Shown here: in pieces, positions 1 to 28,343 of the stretch
Layout of the letters: the number at the start of each line of letters is the position of its first letter
Numbering within the stretch: position 1 is the first letter of the stretch
Source: Membranipora membranacea
Lineage: Eukaryota > Bryozoa > Gymnolaemata > Cheilostomatida > Membraniporidae
Length of the DNA: 64,000 nt
Direction: 5' to 3'
Assembly: GCA_914767715.1 (NCBI GenBank)
Contig: OU612066.1
Span: 18,450,283 to 18,514,282 of the forward strand
The notes under the pieces: generated by a model
Told to the model about the DNA's origin: nothing
The model's database searches: none
The model's input: only the letters and a program-made list of their open reading frames with translations
Made by a program: the position numbers and the translations under genes

Positions 1-177
1 ATTGAGAAAGGAAAAATATTTTTGTATGCTCAATTTGAACTCAATGAATATTTGTATCTAGAATGCAGTATTATCACAAAGAGAATGTGAACTAACAGAA
101 AATTTCACTTAAGTATTCCCTGAATTATATATCTAAATATATGTGAAGAGAGATAACTTCCAAAAGCCATGTCTCAC

Positions 178-3100
178 CATTAAATTTGAGGACGAACAAG
201 CCTTGTGTACTTTCCAAAGCATACAAGTCGTTATTTTTGCCTTGATAGTCCGCCATAAACGTTACACGCAGCAGTTTATGATCACACTCAGAGTGATTGC
301 AGGGCAAGTTTGTCATTCCTTCTTCTACCAAGGAGTAGTCCCCAGTATCTGCGTTGAGTAGAACCAACTCAAGTGCCTTGTTTTTAAAGAGAATTGCACT
401 TTCACCTATACTTACAGCTTGCAATATTGTACCGGGTTGCCCTTTTAGAGACACAGGATTTACCTGTAGTTTCAAAAAGTCAACACGGCTTACCGTAATA
501 TTTTTGCTTCCCTGAAAAGTTAATGCCTCTGAGAAATTGTTATTAATTGTCATTGCATGGACATCCCCAAAAGAACTATCTAGTTGAAATGTGGTAGTTG
601 ACATGTAGTCAGAGAGGTTAACTTGGTAGATAGTTGAAGCAACGGTGTAATAGGCAAGAAAGTTAGCTAAATCTACTGCAGTCGCACCAAATGCAATTGA
701 TGTCAGATTGTTGCAGTTTGGCATCAAAGGGTATGTTTGGTGCTGACAGAACGATCTGTGAAGGTCTGTTGTTACATTGGCGTTCTGTCCTGCAGAATAA
801 ATTTTAACTGATGATTTTTCACGAACGAGGAATGTTTCCTCACTGATTTGCTGGAAGTTCTCTATTTGTTCATCAGTTGTCAGGATCAACCTTGACATTT
901 TCTGAGTTTGGTCCCAACAGTAAATTATCTTATCATGTGAATAGTAGAATCTGTCATCAAAGTTCCTGTCAGGCTGAATTGCTGTCATGCGCTTGAGTTC
1001 TGTGACATTAGCATACAGTTCACTGGCAACTTCAAAGTGCAGATCCATTCTGCAAGATCAAAGAATACCACATCATGACTACGATTCATAAATCACAAAA
1101 GGGTGGTAGCAAAGAGTGGTAGGGTGGTAGCATAGGCAAGTAATGTGTCAAGCCAATCAAAAAGAAGCATGTTATTGAAAAGGCCTAATGACAACATTGA
1201 TTTTTTATAAACCATTACAGGTAACGAATGGGTCTAAAAGAGGAGTACCTCTTACTGCAATGTATGTGTACAATAAATAAAAATTTGATTTTCATCAATG
1301 AATGAGAATCTTTTTTTTAAATTTGTTTCGCATCCTCCCCCAGGTTTGTTTTGTCTACAATACCAGAGAGCCATCTTCCCTATGCATAAATTGTACCCTC
1401 GCTCATAAGGCAACTTGTATGTTGCCGCCCATGCTTCGGGATGAGATGCGTGATTTTAATCAACCAAAATATGAAACCCCAAAATTTTATTTTGATAAAT
1501 TCAAAACTGTTGATGAACTGGCACTAAAAGATCTTAATTTCCTTTGAAATAACCATTTATAATATTATATAAGGAATAAAAGGGTGTCAGTGTCAGCCAT
1601 ATTCGTTGTTATGCCAAGACCTAAATGGGGCATATTATGTTGTGAATATCATAAGTAGCAACACCAGATTCATAAGTGAACAAGAAAGCATTGAAAAATA
1701 GTTTATCTTACACTTTACACTTAACACTTTAAAGTCACAGGGGCATATAAGTGAGACCATACCTATTGGTTCTGATTCAAAACTTCAGCAGTTTTCTAAT
1801 TTACCTTTAACTGTAAGTACGTGATAACTTATACATTAATATGAATATTTATATTATGATGTTTTACTACTTTTAGCTGATAATGCCTTACTTTTCTAAT
1901 TAACTTGATGAGATTAATTTAGATTTTCATAATTTAGATTTTTAGTTATCCAAGTATTTGATTTGGACATGAGATTTTCATTTCATTTTAATGGTTATTC
2001 ATCCCATCGTCAAGTGATGAGAGGAAACAATAGAAATATCAACAGATATAATGCAACTTCGGAATGTAAAAGTTTTAATGCTGTGAGAAGATCAAGAGAT
2101 GCCGCAAACCTGGAGAACAACACAGTAAGGATGTTGAAAGATCTCTATCTTAGGAGTAACAATAGTTTCACCTGAAGAGGAATGTTCGAGAACTCTCTAG
2201 AAAGATGACAAGACCATTGTATGCGGGCACAAAGATAATGTCGCAATAATGTCGACATTTAAGCGACTCCGAGGATCGAATTAGATAAAGATTAGGAACG
2301 ATACCTGCTGTGACCGATGAATTCCCTCTCTTCATTTCTGTGACTATATAAAGAGCTGCAGAGACACTTAACATGAGCTCATTTTGGAACAGCCTTGACG
2401 AAGGTTGTGTTATGTGCAATTTACTTAGATTAATTTTTATTGAATAATTATAATTAAATAAATGTCTACTCCAAATTAAGAACTTGGTGAAATTACTGAA
2501 TTACTCAGAATCATTCATATTGAATTCCGGTCGAAGGAAGCGAGCAGCTTTCCGTCAGAAAAATTGACGAGGTAAGTTGATCACAATTGTGAATATACCC
2601 TTATTGATATTGCGTGGCAATATTCAAGGTTGAAACTTGTTTGATAATAATATAATTATTATAAAGCTCCAGTTCAAGGCAAAGGTAAGTCCTTGGTTAT
2701 ATCGACTGATCATCGGTTATAATTTTGTTGAAGCTCCATTGTTATTGGCGAGTCTGCCATTTGTAATTTCCTGCAGAGGATCAAGCGAATCTTGTCTTAT
2801 TGAAGGTGAAGTTGTCACTTCATACATTGATTTGTCCTGGCGAGCATTTAGCCAGAGTATACCGGTTATTTTATTACTAGTCGCGCTACTTTTTGATTCA
2901 ATCCAATATTTTATAACTGCAGTCATATTTATCCTTATTACCCATAATCATATTTTAGTATTGAGTTTTAGACGGTCATTTTACTTTCAGAGTACGGGAA
3001 ACCACTTGTTCGCGACTCAACTACATTTTTAAGGTCGAACTCTACAAGGCACACATAATCAAGTTAACGATTGCTTAGGTGGAATTCAGAGGTCCATAAA

Positions 3101-6100
3101 GTTTAGAGTGCTAACCATTACACATTATATAATTACACCATTACACATGTATACACCATTACACAAAATAGAACCAAAATTTACCTCGTGTCAAACCAAT
3201 CAAAGCGATAAATATAGTATTAATATTTGAATTACAAATTTATATAACAAACACAAGAAGTGTGCAGGACGGGACCTTACATTCCTGTGATTAATATTAA
3301 AGTTACGGGAGTGTGCGTTATTCGTCCCTCACATAACAATCTTAAATCTCAGAGGAATTTTTTCATCACCTTATTAAACAGAACCCTCATGTTTGGTTCA
3401 CTTGTGGTGACTTGTGGGGTTTACATTAAATAATCAGCGATCAATTTCAAGGAGCCAGTTAGTAGTTTTTGTCTTGTCTTTTGTCCATTTACCTTGATAC
3501 CCCAGTAGTCAGTGCAGTGTAAGTAAGGTTGGAGGCTTCACCAGCTATTCCACACCACAGTGCAAGTAGGAACTAGAAACAATATAAAATAGTTTTGGAA
3601 GGAAAAAAGAATATAATAATAAAATGTCGAGTATATGCCTACAACGATACTAAGAAGTTCTTTATACTGCGTAAAAAAGCTTCCAGTATAAACTTGATTG
3701 AACTGAAGATTAAAAGTCAAGTACAGATTAATAATGTGAAAGTGACATATGCAGTGGAAAGATAATTGATTATCAATTCATTATTGATGTAAAATCCCAT
3801 AGACACAGTTGAGGTGATGGTCAGATAAAATACTAGATATACAAAAGTGATTGACATTCCATCATGCTACTGTGTCTATGGGATTTTATATCATTAATTA
3901 ATAATCAATTTTCTTTCCACTGCACATGTTGGGGCTTTTGCTTTTTAATTGATTTCTCAAAATATTATTAAAGAGAAATTAACGTGATATATCGCCTTTT
4001 CAGTTTCTCAGGAACTACTTGTCCCATCTCAAAAATTCTTTCAGTGACAGTTTGCTAGTAGTCTGACTAATTTTTAATATCCCAAATTTTTTTAAGCCGC
4101 ATGTTTATAACTTGATTGATTGTACATTAACTAAAATACATTAAAAAAATAAAGGCAGCAATGGGCAAAATGATGCAGTAAATTACGTTATGCAAAAGCG
4201 TGATGACAATCTGTGCAGTATTGCGTGCAAAGCACATTGTGTACGACAATGGATCACCCTTTTTGGGTGACTGTTTAGCATCGAGAAAGAAATGTTTATG
4301 CTCATAACTTCTCTACTATTGAATTTATCATCAAACGCCACGATCAAAACCTCGGAAAAACTCTCTAGTGTAATGTAAGCTGGTGTGTATGACATGTTGT
4401 TAAACCTATTTTCAGTCTTTTGGCTGGAAAGGAGTGCATGTTTTGGACCAAATAAAGCTAGTTTAGCAACAAAAATCCAAATATCTCAAGATGTTAAGCC
4501 ATAATCAATAATCACTTCGATCAAAATCTAGACAATCTCCTGCTGTTCATCATGCTGACAACAAATTTGACTGACATACTTCTGGATTTCTGATTTTTGG
4601 CTGGAAAGTTTTGTCCAAAATTAGTGAAAATTTGGGTTATTATTTGTTACAGTTGTGACAACCAGGGTCTGTAATCTGGTAAGATTATTGATGGAAGTGA
4701 CAGTGCAAGACCAAAATGGTATAATAAATTGGAAATTTTAGTTTCTGCATTATTAAGGTCACATGTAATGAGGTGTCAGAAATGGCCCTTTTACTATTGC
4801 AAAAATCAAGTTCAAGTCTCGAAGACAGTAGGCCTAAAAATATGAAGTTCCACTAAAATGTCACTCCTCCAGTTAGTGCCATGCCTCCTCTATATGGTGA
4901 AGGCAAAAACTAATCGAATACCTAAATAGCGAGGCACAGAGGGCTCAATTTAAAAAGGGCACTTTTTGCCCCAAAATGAACTTTCAGGGGTCACTGCAAC
5001 TCAACGTCAAATATTTGGGAGGTTTCAACTGTGAAAATAACTATAAGATATGATCCCCAATGCAGTATTAAAAAGTTTTTAAAAGCGATATATCACGTTA
5101 AGCATTTGAATGAAACAACTGTGATGAGGCCTACCTGGAGTCTATTTGCTGAATGGTTCATTATTCTGATTAATTTTACTGTAAATTAAGTCAAATAGAG
5201 CAAAGAGGAGTTTTACTCTGACGAAATATTAAACACTATGGTCTGCAATCACTAGAAATGCATCAACAAAAAAGCGATCTACGTTTTATACCACCTCTAG
5301 GCATAATCCTCCGGCTTGAGCCACCACAACTCAACGCATTTTTTGCAAAAAAGCTGTATTGCCCCCAAACCTCACATATAATGCCAATATCATGTTCAAA
5401 CTAAAATTAAGAACTCTGATTGGTTCTACCAGCACTTTATTACAATGTTGCACTTTTACCATCTTATGGGTTTGATGATGGTTTACCCCTTTTACTCCTT
5501 GCTTTTTCATAACATTAATGCCAATACTTTAATGAGACCCCAATAATAACAGGACCTTTGAATTTTCTTGGTGGAGGGTGATGGTGAGAGACAATACTAT
5601 CCAGACAAAAGTGATTGACATTCAATCATATTCCTCAACCACCTGCAGACATGTCTTGCTAATCACTTTTAGAACACAGCCCTTGATCTTAGTAGGATGT
5701 GTATTTTCAAAACAGTAATCGCTGTGACTAAAGGATAACTCCGAGTTTGAGATATGTGGTGAGTCTCAATTGCTGGTATTTTTGTGTTGGTTGAGATCGC
5801 TCCGAGTGTCATGGTCTGTGAGTAGGGATGATCTATATCAACGGTATGAGAGCGGGAAAAAAAATCCATGAACCTCACTTGATTGCTGAAAATGTGATCG
5901 ATTGCACTTTTGATCAAGGGTCTCAGTAACCTCGTACGATAGTATTGCAGAAAACATGGCACAAAATAATCATGTAAGGAAGAGTAACTCTCAATGAGTG
6001 ATTGTATGCTATTGAAAACTTGTTCAACGAGGGAACCTTTATTATACTCAAACATGAAGAAAGACTGTCATTAACCCCAACAGAACCAAGCATCTCTTGT

Positions 6101-8417
6101 ACACGAATCGATAGCAGTAAGCCTCACTTTTGGAAACCTGCCTCCAAAAGTACAAACAACACTCTTCTTTCCCCCACCTGTAAACAGATTAAGTGATGTA
6201 TGTTTAACAATACCATAAATATATTTTCACTTATAACATCGATTAGTCTAAAAACTAATCTAAATTAACCAGACTAGTATTAAAAAATTCCATTGTGCTT
6301 GAGCAATCAAACTAAGGGAGCTATGTATGTTGAGTTATTGATTTTGAAATATTGCATAACTCAGATTCAATTCAACTCTATGTTCAATTTACAAGATGTT
6401 TCATATGGAAACTGTTACTATGAATAGCTTACTGCGGTGCTTGATGAGTCTGAAGTCACCAATTGTGCCAACACTGATATACTTATCGCCGTAATCGTGG
6501 ATTCTTTGAAGCTCAAAGACGTTATCATCACACATTGATACAACTGGTAAAGGCTTTTCTAGGCTTGGCTGGAAGTGAATTAAAAATAAATGAAATGATG
6601 TGAAACAGAAATCGAAGTTGCTGGAAGAATTTGAAGGAAAAGGAGAGAAAAAATTATTGATCGCTTTGGCCATGAAGCTGATATCTCAATTCAGTATATG
6701 TCCTAACTGCTAATCAAAAAAGAAATCTAGATATTTGGTACCAAAACAATAAATAATACCAGAATAATTTTTTCACAGGGCATCATAGACCCATCCGCTG
6801 AAGCTTAAGTAGGATTAAAAACATTTAAATAAAACAATCCTGGCTTACCGTGGCGATAATCTTGTAACCAGATGTAGCTTCTGTCAATTGTCCACGAGAG
6901 TACATTAAATATCCACCGTCCCATCTTTCATTGTAGATGTGTGTGATGAAGAATTGTCTATTCTCACCAGGTAGTTCATAGACATCAAAGCTCACAAATT
7001 CATCATCATGATCTGGAACAGTCATTAATAATGAATTGAAGGCATCAGAAGCAACTTGGCTTTTTGAGAAAGGGTAAGGGCTTACTGGAAAAAGAAAACG
7101 ATCGAATCTATTTGTAGTTTGAAAGCTTTCCCTCTAGATGATAATGCATTCTTACATTCCTATGCGGTGATTTTTTATGTACTTCTATTTAGTGTGTTAT
7201 GCTCCATTCTAAAGAAATTGACCTTCAATTTACTCCTGTAAGTAAAAAGTTAAGAATCTTCTTCAAGAATGATAACGATTTTGGCTTTTGCAGCATTGGA
7301 GGCAAGGTCTTTACATGAGTTGCTAGATTGTAATGTATCAATAATAATTTTATTTCATTTACCAAATCTCTGGTCGTGTGTTCTCGTCAACAATATAAAC
7401 TCTTTGGAGATTTCATCGAAGGTCACAATGTCACTAGGATAATTATCATCCCACGTTCGCATCGCTCGGTAGTTTGTTGCTCTCTCTTCTATTATCCTTA
7501 GTTCAGGGCAGGCATCAGAGAGGGCTGCCAATAAACAATACATGAAAGTTATGTGACCGAAACTGTGAGACAACCATTCTCTATATTGTAATTGTTCTCA
7601 ATTTTGAATGACAGTGATGATAGACTCATTGAAGGCTTCTCAATGCATTTGTTGGGTTCTTAGTTTTAAGATTAAAAGCTAAAAAAGAAAGGCTAACAAA
7701 GGATGATTATAATGAATTGATTTTAAACACAAGCGTTCATTGGTCATGGCCTCTGCTTAAAAAGATAGCGTGTCTTCTTTAGTGTCATGGTTAATGGTTG
7801 ACCAAAAACAACTCTACATCAATGTTCAATTTAGACAATACATATGTAATTGAATCCAACGAACAATGGTGAGAGGGAAATCTTTTCCGGACCTTCCAAA
7901 GTCAGATTGAAGGACTACAGATGTTCACACCACCAATTTGTAATTTTTTACCTTAATCTTCTAGTTGCATTACCCCTTTTTTATAAACGATAGATAATGT
8001 GTGATCGAGACTTTTAAACGAGGCATTCCTCTTTGGCTTATGACAGGGAGAATGTTTTGTGACGCATGGAAGCACATCAGGAGCGCAAGAACAAAGCTAT
8101 CCACTTTTTTGCAAAACTTCTATTTCAAAAAGCAAGTGGATTTTGATCACATGCTCCCATCAGGTTGGCTTTGATGATCTGATGAGTACATCCTGGGGAT
8201 GAGCCATTTCTCAAACTCAGCACCTCAACTCACTAAGCATCTTGGATTAATCATTCATCATTTAATGCGATGTGTTTTCTCTTTCCTCTTGGCAGTGGAT
8301 TTTTCAGGCTGCACCAATAAAATAACTTGTTACAATTAGAAAATGACAATCTTGATAACGTGCAGGCTTACCTAACATTGCGATACAGTAGAGGAGAAAA
8401 TCTCTCTTAAGTGACAT
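178..8417 (-). CDS. Secreted or receptor-type extracellular protein, partial (runs off left edge)
   Basis: I do not recognise the family. Exons read on the minus strand are 8372-8417 (ATG at 8415-8417), 7363-7524, 6849-7012, 6433-6568 and 178-1049. The first four join in phase. Exon 1 plus the start of exon 2 gives a signal peptide (MSLKRDFLLYCIAML, then ALSDA before CPEL). The 872-nt exon at 178-1049 is open throughout, has several N-glycosylation sequons (NVT, NLT, NLS, NFS, NIT) and short beta-type blocks suggestive of a propeller-like fold. It has a clean acceptor (ttgcag at 1050) and donor (G/gtgag at 178), so the gene continues leftwards. The 6433 exon ends in phase 1 but the 1049 exon needs phase 2, so an exon is missing between them, or these are two genes. 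It lies 2.4 kb downstream of the RTK gene on the same strand. It could be a second receptor ectodomain, but no kinase is in the window. Confidence 0.5.
1343..1547 (+). CDS. Possible orphan last exon
   Basis: The polypyrimidine-rich acceptor cctcccccag ends at 1342. It is followed by an open stretch to a TGA at 1545-1547, reading VCFVYNTREPSSLCINC and onward with a charged C-terminus. An AATAAA lies at 1575-1580, about 30 bases past the stop. This has the shape of a terminal exon, but I found no upstream exons. It lies antisense within the large gap of the left-hand minus-strand gene. It could be a gene fragment or retroelement debris; the family is not recognised. Confidence 0.25.
3750..3924. 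repeat. Foldback (inverted-repeat) element
   Basis: The left arm is 3750-3809, running from TGCAGTGGAAA to GACACAGT. The right arm is 3869-3924, running from ACTGTGTCTATGGG to CTTTCCACTGCA. The arms are imperfect reverse complements over about 56-60 bases, separated by a loop of about 60 bases. It has the layout of a small non-autonomous inverted-repeat element. Part of the loop recurs near 5578-5640. Confidence 0.7.
5578..5640. repeat. Second copy of the 3.8-kb foldback core
   Basis: Shares GATGGTSAGA, then an ATACTA block, then ACAAAAGTGATTGACATTC with the loop of the foldback at 3750-3924. The flanking arms differ and are much shorter here (GGTGGAGG against CCTCAACCACC). This suggests a dispersed family whose conserved part is the loop. 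Confidence 0.5.
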
Positions 8418-10854
8418 TTCAAATAGTGTTGTGTATCGACTGGCTGAACTGGGTTGAACTGTAGAAATGAAACAAGTAGCTCAAATTCAAAGTATCAATT
8501 CATCAAAAATAAAGGGTGATAAAAATCATTGTCCTTTCTTCAGTACATTTGATATGGCGAGTTTAAAATAAGGAATAATATATGAGGCTTCGTTGGTACT
8601 TTTCTGGTTCAAGTATCCTTTGTTTGCGGTGATTAAAAACCAGTTGAGGTCTGCAGTTTCTGGCAACATCAGCTAATTCCTATCATGGTTCATCGCAGAA
8701 GGCAATGCAGCGTTTCAATAAACAGTAGTAAAACTCGAAAAGGAAATGTCCTAAGTGATGGTGCGAATTAGAAATTTTTGATGAATGCATATTTTATCAT
8801 TATCCATGGTTGATAGCAGACTGGAACTTCATTGTATTATTGATTATCTGTTTATTACCTGTTTAAAATTTAATAATCACAGGTTATACAAAAAAAAAAT
8901 TTATTTACGTGAAATTGGCCTGTTGTGAGAAAGAATTAATTGAAGGCTTAAGATTAGGAGCTTGTGGCCTGACAGATGGGAGCTTTGTTGTTTTTGCCAG
9001 GATTTCTCAACAAAGAAAGGGCAGGTGAGTTGTAACCATGAGCTTCATTGGGTAGACATTGTGGCCAACACATAAGTACATTCTGAAGATGAATTGTTTC
9101 TCAATAACCCAAAATTCTCTCAACATCCTCATACGATACGCAGGTCATCAGCTAGTAGCCATAAATCACCGGCTGTTGGTGCAATCCTGTGTTGTCTTTT
9201 CTCTCTTTATTCTTTCTTGCATTGGGTAACCAACATTAACAAATCAAATGGCTATAGATACGAAAAACAAACTACATGGGTAAAACAAATTCTTGTAAAA
9301 TTGTGCTTCAGGATAAATGGATGCACATGTCTTGTCATTAGCAGAATTTGTTGTTTAGCTTAAACTCTTGCATCGCCTCACACATTAATTTGCTTAAATT
9401 TTGTTTTAACAGCTCCATTTTCTCCACAGACTTTTCCACCTTGGCTCATCAAATGCAGCTATTGGTGCAACATAGCCTTTGATGTATTGATGTCATGTGG
9501 TTGATCCAGTACAAAAAAATATTGTGTACGGACAAATATAATTGCCACCATTCCTTCACTGTAATTCACTGCCTGTGGAAGGGTTTTTTTCAATCAGAGA
9601 TTAATGGCAAATTAATCCTCAGAGATTAAGATGCTTTACAACACACAGCGCATTGTTATAAGCAGTTTTTTGCTAGTAGATGTAGCCAAATGCAGGTGAA
9701 TAATGTTCATGCCCTCCCATTGGGTAATTCTTGTTCCCAAAGACAAAGGGATTGTCGTCAAAGATTATTCATTTCACAATTAATCCTCTATTTTACATCT
9801 GCCATTACGTAAATGCTTCTTCTCACTTCCTCCTTATTTATTGTTTACCTGAATATCTTATTTCTCCCACTTAGCTGTTGTGGTTTCTTCAAGACACATT
9901 TTTTGCATTTATGTTACATCTAATCCAAGTTCTAGGATGTGATTTCTCATTCATGTCCAGCGTATTTTATGACTGTGCTTGCATATTTTAAATATGTTTT
10001 GCGATTGTGACATAAACTCATTTTGGTTCAATTTTTCATAAATAGGGTCATATGGGACTGGTCCATCATTAATCAATGGTAGGCTACAGCTTATACATTT
10101 TCTACATTTATACCATCAACCTTCTTTTTGTTTAGAGTGTGGCAGCGAAAATAAATAACATGGATTATATTTGCTTTAGGATAAGCTTTTTATTTGAAAT
10201 GCCCTACTTTATATAGTGTAGCTACTAACATACTACTGATAAATACATGATAACGACAAGCTGCTGAGTCGATTGCACTGGTGATTTTGCCAACAATTAA
10301 TCGCAGTGCCTCAAATAAACAATATGCAAATACTTATTTACATGTTTATTTAATTGCATTTATTTGTTTATGATTCTAATGCCCCATACAGTTTCCATGT
10401 TAGGTATAGGGGTTAACGTTAATGGTTTTATGTATCTAAATTGTAAACCTTAAGCCATCATGGCTGCAACAAATAGTCATAAAAAAATAAAAAAATAAAA
10501 CTTATACTTATACTTTAATGTCTACGTCATATTTTTTACAATTATAAAAATATTCACAACCGATCTATGCGTTTGTGACAGAAATTAGTAGAGTGCTGTG
10601 CTAAATTGCAGTTGGAACTTTAGGCTTATACAACAAATATATTTTTTAATTCTAGTTCTAATTCTAGATATAACAAATATAATAAATGATACAGATTTTC
10701 TATCTGCGTTAATTTGTGTTGTAGGTAAATATCAGGACAATCGAGCATATTACAGGTCCGATCAAGCCGTTACGCAATGCCAGCACAATCCGCTATCAGC
10801 AATATTTCTGGTACCATCTTTGTGGAGACTTGCTTATGCCTTGATGTGACCTAC
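8418..10854. other. Intergenic, no gene seen
   Basis: This lies between the 3' end of the RTK gene (stop at 10855) and the start codon at 8417, both minus strand. It should hold the RTK 3' UTR and the promoter of the left-hand gene. ORFs here are short, AT-rich and without recognisable domains. Confidence 0.5.
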
Positions 10855-26584
<15,730 letters not shown>

Positions 26585-26609
26585 AATCACGTTTTGAAGG
26601 CAGAACACT

Positions 26610-28343
26610 AGACACCACGACTCTGGTTTCTCTGTCCTTCTGAATAGCAGAACTCAATAGGTATCCAAGTATCACAACTAAGTAGCTTATTACACTTTCC
26701 CTAGTAAGTATACTATCAGCTTCTTATCCATGTGAAGATAGTTTCAGAGTTGCAGATATTTCACAGCCAGAGAAGCCAAGTAAACTGGTGATGTAGTAAT
26801 TTGTCAAATTTCACTTCTATCCCGTTCAAGTCCTTTGCACAATTTAATATTGAACCTCAACTAATTTCATATCATGGTCTAGCAAGCAAAGGGACTTGAA
26901 TGAATCACCCTGATCAAAGATATCATTCCAATGGCCGTTTCCATAGTAACAGATGTATTAATTTGAGGTGAGGATCTAATAAAAGCTGTAATAAGGTATC
27001 ATAGAATAGAAAAACACTATATGTTTAGGCCAAAGCAGATCCAAATTCAGAAAATGAGAACAGCTCTTAATAAAATGATGATGCCCTGTCCCATTTCATA
27101 TTATATTAATACCACAAACCGTATCATTTGAACAATCTTTTGAGGCATGATAGGACGAGTGCAACATTCCAGGCTATGACTAAAAAAGTTGTTTTTTCCC
27201 ATAGACTGAATATAAATATATATTCATTATTAAGTTTTTTCCATATCTAGAACCCATTACCCATTTAGAACGTTAAGTTGGCACATAAGACATGGTGAAT
27301 ACCTTTGAGCAAGCAAAAGGAGTCCCAGCCTGGACAACTGCGGTAGGGACATTGAAAAGAAGTGAAAGAGAATAGGCAAGTTGCAAACAAAAAACAAATA
27401 TGGCAATCACTTATTTGGAAACAATAATAATAATATAAGGTAAACAGGTTGATTTTGGTATTCTGTATTCACAGTCAGAAGTGACCGAATGATGAGATTG
27501 AAAAAAGTAAGTATGAAACAATTAGCACCATTTAAATTAGGCAGACCAGATTCGCTAAGGATTGATCTCGTATGTTTGCTCATTAGCTAGTATCACTGTG
27601 TATCGATATAAAAGGATTGTTTGTGAAGGCCACTGAGAAAAAGAACTGACAACAACTGAGTTATATACTAGCAGTATTAGTAGTACTAGTAGTAAATGTA
27701 GTAGTAGTTATAGTAGTAGTAATGGCCAGTAATAGTAGTAGTATTAGTATCGCATAGTATGCAATTCATATATGCAAGTGTTTTTAACCTCGTTTTTGAC
27801 AGCTTTTCTGACAATATTGAAAGAGTTGTGATCAGGTAAAAAAAAAGTAATTTCTTACTACTAATGATAGATAGCATTAGTTTGACTGAGAATCGGGCAT
27901 TAACACATTTTAGAATACAAACGTCATTTGTGGTGAGAAATATTCAAAAATCTTCAGAATAAATATCACACCCCCACCCCCACATGAATGCAGTTGGTAA
28001 AGAGTACTGTTCTTACATTAAATTAACTTATTCCCCAAAGCGGATCGGAATGCGAAGAAAAAAACCCACATTGGACAAGCCTATGGTGACACTGTATAAT
28101 TTGGTTAAATATCGCCTCTGTGACAACTTAATGGTTTTTTTGTAGGCAAAGATGTTTACCTCAACATCGACTTCAAAAAATGAGTCACTAGAATGCTGAT
28201 AGAATGGCTGAAGTCAATAATCAATACTCTGTCAAATATTGACATTGAGTGCTGTAGGTCGCTTGGCATACGGAAGCTGTCTGATTTTCCATTTCAACAT
28301 TTATCAAGGCATCTATGTAAAAAAACATGAAACCCTGCATAGA
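26610..28343. other. Intergenic between TPC1 and RTK genes
   Basis: This should carry the 3' UTR of the channel gene and the promoter of the RTK, both minus strand. It includes an AGT-rich microsatellite (27661-27750). No coding signal is seen. Confidence 0.5.
27661..27750. repeat. AGT/TAG trinucleotide microsatellite
   Basis: Interrupted tagtagtag runs. They create an apparent tyrosine-rich ORF on the minus strand that is not a gene. Confidence 0.8.

Larger units (their letters stand above)
1581..6400. other. No supported gene; repeats only
   Basis: The stretch contains only short ORFs on both strands with no domain signal. It holds one strong foldback structure (3750-3924) and a second copy of that structure's core (about 5578-5640). 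If the left-hand minus-strand gene is one unit, this is its large intron and hides at least one small exon. Confidence 0.5.

Noticed and set aside
2305-2355. Candidate missing exon of the left-hand gene (LYIVTEMKRGNSSVTA, good acceptor and donor)
   Set aside because: It accepts the phase-1 end of the upstream exon but leaves phase 1, whereas the next exon needs phase 2; another exon would still be required.
5669-6055. 128-residue minus-strand ORF with IDHIFSN, faintly like a LINE endonuclease segment
   Set aside because: Only one short motif resembles the family, no other endonuclease motifs are in order, and there is no RT downstream; too weak to annotate.
27686-27877. Tyrosine-rich minus-strand ORF
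   Set aside because: It is an artefact of the AGT microsatellite.
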